A stretch of DNA of 64,000 nucleotides, taken from Sphingomonas faeni (GTDB taxonomy: Bacteria; Pseudomonadota; Alphaproteobacteria; Sphingomonadales; Sphingomonadaceae). Below are positions 58,150 to 64,000 of this stretch, piece after piece. Within the stretch, counting starts at the first letter, position 1, and each line of letters opens with the position of its first letter. The stretch covers positions 3,491,001 through 3,555,000 of the forward strand of contig NZ_JAUSZF010000001.1 of assembly GCF_030817315.1 (NCBI RefSeq), read 5' to 3'. The translations under genes and the position numbers were made by a program. A model generated the notes under the pieces. That model made no database searches and had not been told where the DNA came from. It saw nothing but the letters and a program-made list of their open reading frames with translations.

Positions 58150-58256
58150 ACCTCCCCGGCGAAGGCCGGGGCCCAGTTGGGTAACGTCGCTAACTTAACG
58201 CGGTCTTCCATTACTGCGACCTTTCCAACTGGGCCCCGGCCTTCGCCGGGGTGGTA
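58150..58256. repeat. Inverted-repeat element, family A (copy A5)
   Basis: Arms CCTCCCCGGCGAAGGCCGGG and CCCGGCCTTCGCCGGGGTGG. The inner GCCCAGTTGGG/CCCAACTGGGC also pair. Confidence 0.85.
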
Positions 58257-58287
58257 GGATGGGGGGCGGCGTTACGCTTCTCTCTCG

Positions 58288-58342
58288 TTGTTCTCCTGCG
58301 AAGCCGGGAGCCCAGTCTGGGTCCCCGCCTTCGCGGGGAAAC
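58288..58342. repeat. Inverted-repeat element, family B (copy B9)
   Basis: Arms TTCTCCTGCGAAGCCGGGAG and CCCCGCCTTCGCGGGGAA with a CCCAGTCTGGG centre. It lies 31 bp after A5, between convergent genes; no gene is seen in the 290-bp gap. Confidence 0.75.
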
Positions 58343-58397
58343 TGGCTTACTTGTTCGAAGAGAATACCCGCCGAACAGCTCAGGGGTGACGGAGAAT

Positions 58398-59576
58398 TTA
58401 GCGCAAAGCCTGAACCGTCGGCGTATCGAGACACTTCAACAAAGCTGCCCGAGCCATCGGCGTAACCGCCGCCGGCTTCACATACCCAGCAATCTCCATT
58501 GGCCGCCCGATCGCGACCGGCGCAAACCCATTTTGCCCCGTACAGCGCATCGCCGCCGCCAGCAGCTTCGGCGGCGTATCATACCCCTCGAACGACAGCC
58601 GGAACGTCCCCCAGTGGATCGGGATCGCGTGCGCGGCGCCCAACCGCCGATACACCTCAACCGCATCGACCGGCCCGATATGGCTCCCCGACTCCATCTG
58701 CCCGTCGACGAACCGGAACGCACCGATCGGGATCAGCGCCAGCCGGATTGGCCCCAGCGCCGCCGCCTCATCCGGCCACTTGCCGTCGCCCATGCCGGTA
58801 TCACCCGCAAAGAACACGTTCCCGCCCGGCAGCGTCACGACGAAGCTCGACCACAGCGCGCGGTTACGGTCGGTGAACCAGCGGCTGCCCCAGTGATGGT
58901 TGCGGGTCACGGTGATCGCGACGCCGGGCTTGATCGCCACCCGCTGCCCCCAATCGAGCGCGGTCGCCTGCGCGCCGGTCTGGCCGATGACGCTGTCGTT
59001 GCCCAGACTGGTAATGATCCGCGGCCGATCGCGCTGCCACAGCCGCTTCAGCGTCGCCTTGTCGAGATGATCGTAGTGATTGTGGCTGACCAGCACGAGG
59101 TCGATCTTCGGCAACGCATCGAACGCGATCCCCGGCGCGGCGACACGGCGCGGCCCCGTGCCCAGCGGCCCGGCCTTCTCCGCCCAGACCGGATCGGTGA
59201 GGATGTTGAGCCCCTGCGTCTGGATCAGTACGCTGGCATGACCGACCCACGTCACGACCATCCGCTCGCCCTCGACGCGGGCGGGCGGTGCGATCCGTTC
59301 GACCGCAACCGACTTCGGCCATGCAGATCGACCATCGCTGCCGGTGAAATACTTCCAGAAGAAGCTCGCCCGGCCACCGCCACTGCCCTTGGGCTGTATC
59401 TGTTTCGTATCCGCGTCGCCGTCGGGATTGAAGAACCGCGCACCGTCGAAATGGCTCGATGCGAACCCGTGATAATAGATCCGGTCGAGGAATTGCGGCA
59501 CGATCGTCACGATCAACGCACCGATCACGACCAGCAACAGGATCGCACCGCCGACGATCTTCAATAGTCTCGTCAC
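58398..59576 (-). CDS. Membrane-anchored MBL-fold metallo-hydrolase (UlaG/NAPE-PLD-like)
   Basis: A 392-residue metallo-beta-lactamase-fold hydrolase with an N-terminal membrane helix (about 5-28, LLKIVGGAILLLVVIGALIV). The metal motif is SHNHYDHLD (near 164), with the preceding VTWVGHASVLIQTQGLNILT typical of the NAPE-phospholipase D/UlaG group. FFAGDTGMG and IPIHWGTFRLSFEGYDTPP supply later ligands. Relatives hydrolyse phosphodiesters or sugar lactones; the substrate is unknown. The start is GTG at 59574-59576 with AGGA 5 nt upstream. Confidence 0.9.
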   Translation of the reverse strand: MTRLLKIVGGAILLLVVIGALIVTIVPQFLDRIYYHGFASSHFDGARFFNPDGDADTKQIQPKGSGGGRASFFWKYFTGSDGRSAWPKSVAVERIAPPARVEGERMVVTWVGHASVLIQTQGLNILTDPVWAEKAGPLGTGPRRVAAPGIAFDALPKIDLVLVSHNHYDHLDKATLKRLWQRDRPRIITSLGNDSVIGQTGAQATALDWGQRVAIKPGVAITVTRNHHWGSRWFTDRNRALWSSFVVTLPGGNVFFAGDTGMGDGKWPDEAAALGPIRLALIPIGAFRFVDGQMESGSHIGPVDAVEVYRRLGAAHAIPIHWGTFRLSFEGYDTPPKLLAAAMRCTGQNGFAPVAIGRPMEIAGYVKPAAVTPMARAALLKCLDTPTVQALR

Positions 59577-59638
59577 GGCGTTCCTGTCTGCATGGGATTG
59601 GATGTCGCCCTAACGCACGCTGGCGATCATCGTTCAGA

Positions 59639-60061
59639 TCAACCGCGCAACGCGGTCCGCCGCGCGAAATTCCGCCACCCAAAATTCCATTGCCACAGCA
59701 TCAGCAACGGCACGACGATCGTCTCCATGCCCAGGCCGAGCACATGGCCCCGTGACGGCACGCCGACAGCAATCAACGATATCAGCCGCGACACGCCCCC
59801 GACGAAGATCAGCCCGCCGAGCAGCCGGAACCGCGGTCCCTTACGCTCGATATGCGGGATGCAACTCACGAACCCGAGACCAGTCGCGAAGAATATCCCC
59901 GAGATATACCGGAAATGACTGTCGAGATCCCTCGGCACGTCGGCCAGATGCCCGAACGGCGCAGGGCCGTGCAGGATACCCTGGCCGCCGACGATCAGCG
60001 GCAACAGGCACGCCACCGCAATCACGGCCTGCAACAGGCGCTTCTCGATCGAGCCGCTCAT
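59639..60061 (-). CDS. DUF4345-family membrane protein
   Basis: A 140-residue inner-membrane protein with four hydrophobic helices: LQAVIAVACLLPLIVGGQGI (about 9-28), YISGIFFATGLGFVSC, LLGGLIFVGGVSRLISLI and a last one near GLGMETIVVPLLML. The pattern, including DSHFRYISGIFFATGL, matches DUF4345 (PF14248). Function unknown. ATG at 60059-60061 overlaps the stop of the upstream gene (ATGA), so the two are translated together. Confidence 0.85.
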   Translation of the reverse strand: MSGSIEKRLLQAVIAVACLLPLIVGGQGILHGPAPFGHLADVPRDLDSHFRYISGIFFATGLGFVSCIPHIERKGPRFRLLGGLIFVGGVSRLISLIAVGVPSRGHVLGLGMETIVVPLLMLWQWNFGWRNFARRTALRG

Positions 60062-60516
60062 GGCAGGGGCCTCAGCAATTCGGGGCGGATACGAAATGCG
60101 CGGAGCGAAATCCGCACCTCGAAGATAAACGAGATCAGCGCCGCGATCAGCAGGATCATCGCCAGGATGAAGCATACCGCGACGTAGGTCCCGAAATGCA
60201 GCTTCGCGAGTTCGGCGATGAACAGCAGCGCGATCAGGATACACGTCATGATCGCACTGGAGACCGCGAGGAACAGCGCAGCGTTGATGATCGTCATCCG
60301 GCGGTCGAGCAGGCGCAGTTCCCAGACGAAGCGGACATGCTCGGGTCCGGTGCTGCTCGCGTGGAGATGTTCGAGTTTCCGCGCGCGGTCAATCACCCGC
60401 GACAAGCGGCCGGCAAGCACGTTCAGCAACTGGCCGATGCCCGCCAGCATGAATACGGGCGCTAGCGAAAGCTGGATCGTCTGGGCGATCGTCGAGACGG
60501 CGGGTATCGTCGGCAT
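60058..60516 (-). CDS. DUF2721-family membrane protein
   Basis: A 152-residue protein with an N-terminal hydrophobic helix (about 8-30, TIQLSLAPVFMLAGIGQLLN), a charged cytoplasmic segment (RLSRVIDRARKLEHL; LLDRRMTIINAALF) and two further helices ending near 135. This layout matches DUF2721 (PF11026). Function unknown. ATG at 60514-60516 (MPTIPAVSTIAQ) is chosen because residues before it do not match. It is coupled to the DUF4345 gene. Confidence 0.85.
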   Translation of the reverse strand: MPTIPAVSTIAQTIQLSLAPVFMLAGIGQLLNVLAGRLSRVIDRARKLEHLHASSTGPEHVRFVWELRLLDRRMTIINAALFLAVSSAIMTCILIALLFIAELAKLHFGTYVAVCFILAMILLIAALISFIFEVRISLRAFRIRPELLRPLP

Positions 60517-60762
60517 GCGGCCACCATGTGGTAAAACGCGGTCGATAGGAAGGATGTGCGTACTACATGGCGCCGCAATTACAGGGGCTTGTCGCTCGAC
60601 GGCCCGGATCAGCCGCAACGAAATCGCGCAGAGGTAGATTCCGCGCCTCGATCATGGGTTCCCTGATCGCCGAAGCCTGATGAAGGCTATCATTGCGATC
60701 TGACGCGGCCCCTTGGGGTCCCCGCAGGGGATGCGTGTCACAATCACGAATGTCGAAGAAAA

Positions 60763-60808
60763 TGGTGCTGCCGGTGAGGATTGAACTCACGACCTCAGCC
60801 TTACCAAG
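60763..60808 (-). other. att site: 46-bp 3' fragment of tRNA-Thr(GGT)
   Basis: Read on the minus strand, this is the 3' part of a tRNA: loop TTGGTAA (anticodon GGT), stem strand GGCTG, variable AGGTC, T arm GTGAG-TTCAATC-CTCAC, acceptor strand CGGCAGC, A, CCA. The 5' half is missing; the base-paired partner of GGCTG is not present beyond 60808. Such a fragment beside a tyrosine integrase marks an integration junction. Its orientation puts the intact tRNA-Thr at the far right end of the element, outside the window. Confidence 0.85.
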
Positions 60809-60938
60809 ACCCAACGACCTCATCTCGCGCAGTATGGCGGAGTATTGATAGGGCCCCGAAACGCTAGCTTTTCCGGGAGTTTGGCTCGATAAGGCGTCTA
60901 GCCGGGTATCCCTTGGTCTGGCCGCAGCGCGGCTTGAT

Positions 60939-60960
60939 CGGTTCCCCGGCGGTTCCCCGG
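60939..60960. repeat. Tandem 11-mer CGGTTCCCCGG x2, upstream of the integrase
   Basis: Two exact adjacent copies of CGGTTCCCCGG lie 18 bp before the integrase ATG, within the 170 bp between att fragment and gene. Arm-type integrase or excisionase sites often look like this. Confidence 0.5.
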
Positions 60961-60977
60961 TTTGACGAGACGGCTCG

Positions 60978-62352
60978 ATGGCGACGGTGTTGAGGGAGGT
61001 CGAGGCGGTGCCCGACGCTGGAGGCGGCTCGCGCAAGATCGCGGAGCTGCCAACCCGAAAAGTGCGAATGACGGACAAGTGGGTCGAGAAGGTCTCGACC
61101 CCGCCCAGCACCCGGGCGACGTACCGCGACGAGATCGTGACCGCCATGTACCTCCGCGTCAGCGACAAGGGCGCGAAGGGATGGTCTGTAGCCTACCACG
61201 TCGCGGGCGCCGGGGACGGCCGAAAGCGCGGCAAGATGCAGCGGATGACCCTCGGCGGCTATCCGCTGGTGGGCCTTGAGAAAGCGCGGCAGAAGGCTCG
61301 CGATGCACTCGAAGCCGCCGCGAAGGGTGTCGACGCCGCGGTCCAGCGGGTTGCCGAGCTTGAGGCGCGGCAGACCCGGACCTTCGAAGTCATCTTCGAG
61401 CGCTTCGTGGACCTGCACGTGAAACAGAACGCGAAGGAGGGTCGCTTCGCCAGGGAACGCGCGACTGCCATCGAGGCCGCCCGGGCGGGCAAGGCGGCGG
61501 TGCCCCCCAAGGGGCCCACCGGCAAGATCGGACGCGTCGCCGCCGAGCGCATCATCGCCGACCACGCTCTGCCGGTTTGGCGCGGCCGGCTGATCGAGAC
61601 GATCACCCGCGCGGAGGTCCACGACCTGCTCGACGACATCGTATCGGCCAAGGGCGAGGCCCTCGCGCGTGAATTGCGGAAGCACCTCACGAAAGCATTC
61701 AATTGGGCCGACGAGCGAGGGCACATAGCCGCCAGCCCGCTCGCGGGTATGCGGCGACCCGAATTGGGCTACGTTCCCCGGGAGCGTGACCTGTCGATGG
61801 AAGAGCTGAGGCGGGTCTGGGACGCCGCGGGCGAGCTTGGCTACCCGTTCGGCCCCATGTACCGCCTGCTCATACTGACGGGACAGCGGCGGTCCGAGAT
61901 TGCCGAGCTTGAGCGGGGTTGGGTCGATGCTCAACACCGCGCGGTCGAGATACCGGCGTCGCGCTACAAGACGAAGCAGCCGCATGTTTACCCCCTGTCC
62001 GCGTCGGCTTGGGCATTTATCCAGTCCCTGCCCAAATGGAACGTCGGCGAGTGCATGTTCACGACGACCAGCGGCGCCCGCCCGGTCAGCGGATTCTCCA
62101 AGGCGAAGGCTGCTGGATGCGAAGATCACCGAACTCGGCGCGGTGAAGGGCCTACCGCCGCTGGCGGACTGGACGGTCCACGACATTCGCCGCTCGGTCG
62201 CTACCCAGATGGCGCGGCTCGGCGTCCCGCAGGAGCACATCGAACGCGTCCTCGGCCACGTCGTGCAGGGCGTCGCTGGAACCTACAACCGCTACAGCTA
62301 CCTCGACGAGAAGCGCACCGCGCTTGAGATGTGGGGGAAGCTATGGGCTTGA
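60978..62352 (+). pseudogene. int: Tyrosine-type integrase (P4-like, DUF4102 arm domain), frameshifted
   Basis: The N-terminal arm-binding domain (about 1-110, YRDEIVTAMYLRVSDKGAKG; RMTLGGYPLVGLEKARQKAR), a core-binding domain and the catalytic Arg in LTGQRRSEIAELE read in one frame from ATG 60978. Near 62105-62115 the frame is lost: aaggcgaaggctgctgg would need two more bases to encode the expected AKRLLDAK. The other frame then reads LLDAKITELGAVKGLPPLAD and carries HDIRRSVATQMARLG, VLGH and the nucleophile in GTYNRYSY, ending at 62352. Catalytic residues are thus split between frames, so the integrase is inactive unless the indel is a base-calling error. Confidence 0.88.
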
Positions 62353-62923
62353 TCCTGACTGCCGATCAGCGCGCCGAGCTCGACGCGATCCATGCGCGTC
62401 ACGCCCGGCCTTACGAGCGCGACGGGCGTGATCCCGCGGACCGCGGTGACGAGGCGAAGGAGCGCCGGAAACAGGACGGGCCGCTCTGGTGGCGTTGGGC
62501 AAGGCCTGGGATCGCCTCCGGCCCCAGACGAAGGAGGACGTCATCGCGCATCTCCTCAGGATGTGGGACGAGTACGACGACGACCGCTCGCTTCCCGATG
62601 TCGGGCAGGTCGCTGATCTACTGGAGCAGGCGATGCAGCGTCCGGATGCCCACGCGGAAGAAGATTACCCCGGCTTCGGCAAGGCGGCCGAGTACCTATG
62701 GAGCCTCTGGGTCGCTGAGCGCCACGGCGTCGAGGTGCCTCTGAGCCGCGACGTGCCCAATGATGCCGACGCGCGACGGGCGGTTGGTCCGCTGTTAGCT
62801 GATCGCTTCGGCCTCACTGAGGCCGATGCTGAGAAGCGCTTCCAGACGGTCATCGCCGGTCGGAACAGGGCTAAGGGCCGTGATCGCCCGATCGCGGGGA
62901 GACGCCGCCTTTCCAAGCCCTAG
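62343..62923 (+). pseudogene. Unknown element-encoded protein, frameshifted
   Basis: ATG 62343 overlaps the integrase stop and has GGGGGAAG upstream. It reads MGLILTADQRAELDAIHARH up to GPLWW; one G seems to be missing at about 62491, after which the other frame continues ALGKAWDRLRPQTKEDVIAH, LLRMWDEYDDDRSLPDVGQV and GLTEADAEKRFQTVIAGRN to a stop at 62923. Joined length is about 193 residues, acidic and helical. I recognise no domain. Coupling to int suggests a role in the element's life cycle or mere co-expression. Confidence 0.6.
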
Positions 62924-63026
62924 CGAAGGGTGAGGGATTGCCCCCTTCGCCGACGATATACCCGCTCGTGCGGTAGTCCACGAAGACCTCCTCGACCCCG
63001 CCAAGACGCGGCTAGTGGAGACGAAC

Positions 63027-63227
63027 ATGCGCAACGATGATAAGACGGTACTGACCCTGCCGGAGGTCGTGGCCCTGACCACGCTCAGCAAGCCCACCAT
63101 CTACACCTACGTCCGTGACGGCATCTTCCCGCGGCAAGTCCGCAGCGGACCGAACTGGGTCGTTTGGCGTCGCGCCGAGGTCCAGAGCTGGCTGGAAGAG
63201 CGCGCCGCGAGCCGTGAAGCAGCCTGA
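63027..63227 (+). CDS. AlpA-like helix-turn-helix regulator (excisionase type)
   Basis: A 66-residue DNA-binding protein with the MerR/AlpA-type winged helix: TLPEVVALTTLSKPTIYTYV followed by RDGIFPRQVRSGPNWVVWRR and a C-terminal helix (EVQSWLEERAA). AlpA-like proteins of P4-type elements activate or direct excision. ATG at 63027 has GGAG 6 nt upstream; a GTG four codons earlier is an alternative. Confidence 0.88.
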   Translation: MRNDDKTVLTLPEVVALTTLSKPTIYTYVRDGIFPRQVRSGPNWVVWRRAEVQSWLEERAASREAA

Positions 63228-63415
63228 AAGTGGTCCCACCCCGGGAGACGATGGGGCGGGACCGAGTTCCGACTGGCGGCACCACAGAGACCAATCAATG
63301 GGGCCGGGCGTAGGATAGCCGCCCGGCGTGGCTGGGCCGAGGCCCTTCCATTGATCGAATTGCCGCAGTCCTGATCGGACCGCTCCGGCTCCCGGGCCAG
63401 AGTGAGTATTTAAAT

Positions 63416-64000
63416 ATGAGCGATAAGCTCGAAACTGACCCGAGTGTTGCCCCGTTTCTCGATTGGCTCCGGCCACCCGGGAGCGCTTTTCCCGGGATTG
63501 CGCTGACCGCAATCCCGGTCGGCGGCGGCCGAACCACCACGGCAACGCACTTCGACGCGCGGAGTGGTGCCGGCTGGATTGCAGCCTTCGCCGGACGCCA
63601 GAACTGTTATTACATGGTCAATCCGCCGCTCGGCGTGCTGAGCAAGAAGGCCGCGAAGCCAGAGGTCTCGGCGCTCGCCTTCCTGCACGTCGACATAGAC
63701 CCCGGCAAAGATGAGGATTGGCAGACGGCGCGCGAGCGCATCCTCGCGTCGCTGCAATGCTATACCCCTCGACCCTCGGCGGTGATCGACAGCGGCAACG
63801 GCTTTCAGGCGCTGTGGCGCTTGCGGGATCCAGAGCCAATGACAGGGGCTGGCGACTGGGCGAGATTGGAGTCATTCAATCGCCAAATTGCGATCGACCT
63901 GAAAGGCGACAGCACGCACGACGTGTCGCGCATCCTGCGTTTGCCTAATCTTGTTAATCTGCCCGACGAGAAGAAGCGCGCCCGGGGGCGCGTCGATCGA
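63416..64000 (+). CDS. Primase-polymerase (RepB-like primase domain), 3' end off window
   Basis: The first 195 codons of a replication protein. The archaeo-eukaryotic primase pattern is visible: acidic pair Asp93/Asp95 in FLHVDIDPG, SGNGFQALWRL (126-136), and DSTHDVSRILRLPNLVNLP (165-183), a signature of RepB-primase/PrimPol domains in satellites, plasmids and phages. A helicase domain probably follows beyond the edge. The ATG lies in AT-rich sequence (TATTTAAATATGAG) unlike the surroundings, with only a weak upstream GAGTGAG. Confidence 0.82.
   Translation, partial: MSDKLETDPSVAPFLDWLRPPGSAFPGIALTAIPVGGGRTTTATHFDARSGAGWIAAFAGRQNCYYMVNPPLGVLSKKAAKPEVSALAFLHVDIDPGKDEDWQTARERILASLQCYTPRPSAVIDSGNGFQALWRLRDPEPMTGAGDWARLESFNRQIAIDLKGDSTHDVSRILRLPNLVNLPDEKKRARGRVDR

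Larger units (their letters stand above)
60763..64000. mobile_element. Integrative element (P4-like satellite organisation), left end
   Basis: From the tRNA-Thr fragment rightwards the genes change from core metabolism to tyrosine integrase, unknown small protein, AlpA-like regulator and primase-polymerase, all on the plus strand. This order is typical of phage satellites and related integrative elements. The right boundary is not in the window. No family A-G repeat occurs within it, in contrast to the flanking chromosome. Confidence 0.8.

Overview
The window is a stretch of GC-rich alphaproteobacterial chromosome, most likely from Sphingomonas or a close sphingomonad. The evidence is gene content read directly from the translations: two large TonB-dependent receptors, a yajC-secD-secF block followed by a Mth938-like gene, lepB-rnc-era in order, bamD-recN, a two-domain malic enzyme, a permissive use of GTG/TTG starts, and a GGAAC-N16-CGTT promoter of the EcfG general-stress type. 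Genes are dense on both strands. No rRNA operon and no CRISPR array were seen.

Layout. 1-7.6 kb: partial LytS-like histidine kinase, TonB receptor, ligA, a Tat-exported SDR and a small secreted protein. 7.6-16.6 kb: recN and bamD, manA, a broken glycosyltransferase, a Mth938-like gene, secF-secD-yajC and a small ABM monooxygenase. 16.7-23.7 kb: tRNA-Pro(GGG), maeB, a GH108 endolysin/holin pair of gene-transfer-agent type, hslVU and a nitroreductase. 23.7-32.2 kb: RhlE-type helicase, Crp/Fnr regulator, FAH-family hydrolase, and the branched-chain 2-oxoacid dehydrogenase operon (E1 alpha, E1 beta, E2). 32.2-41.3 kb: SDR, thiolase, GH144-like glucanase, Oar-type TonB receptor, glutathione reductase, DUF4174. 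41.4-47.4 kb: pgi, lepB-rnc-era, Sir2 deacylase, YoaK. 47.7-60.5 kb: OprP-like porin, class I fumarase, a putative membrane metallopeptidase, DUF2501, a lipoprotein followed by a candidate structured RNA, PRC-barrel protein, uvrB, ferredoxin-NADP reductase, VOC protein, MBL hydrolase and two small membrane proteins.

From about 60.76 kb to the right edge lies an integrative element. It starts at a 46-bp 3' fragment of tRNA-Thr(GGT), next to a frameshifted tyrosine integrase, an unknown gene (also frameshifted), an AlpA-like regulator and a primase-polymerase gene that runs off the window. This int-alpA-primase order resembles P4-like phage satellites. The geometry predicts that the intact tRNA-Thr lies at the far, unseen end.

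The intergenic space is dominated by dispersed inverted-repeat elements of about 50-140 bp. The main families are called A, B and C here, with single examples of four others. They sit mostly at gene 3' ends, but one splits hslV from hslU, one supplies the last codons of the Sir2 gene, and one lies in frame inside the interdomain linker of the E2 gene. Four loci carry small frameshifts; some could be assembly errors. I see no complete novel defence or biosynthetic system. The least explained items are the structured RNA at 52.8-53.0 kb, the integrative element, and the in-frame repeat in E2.
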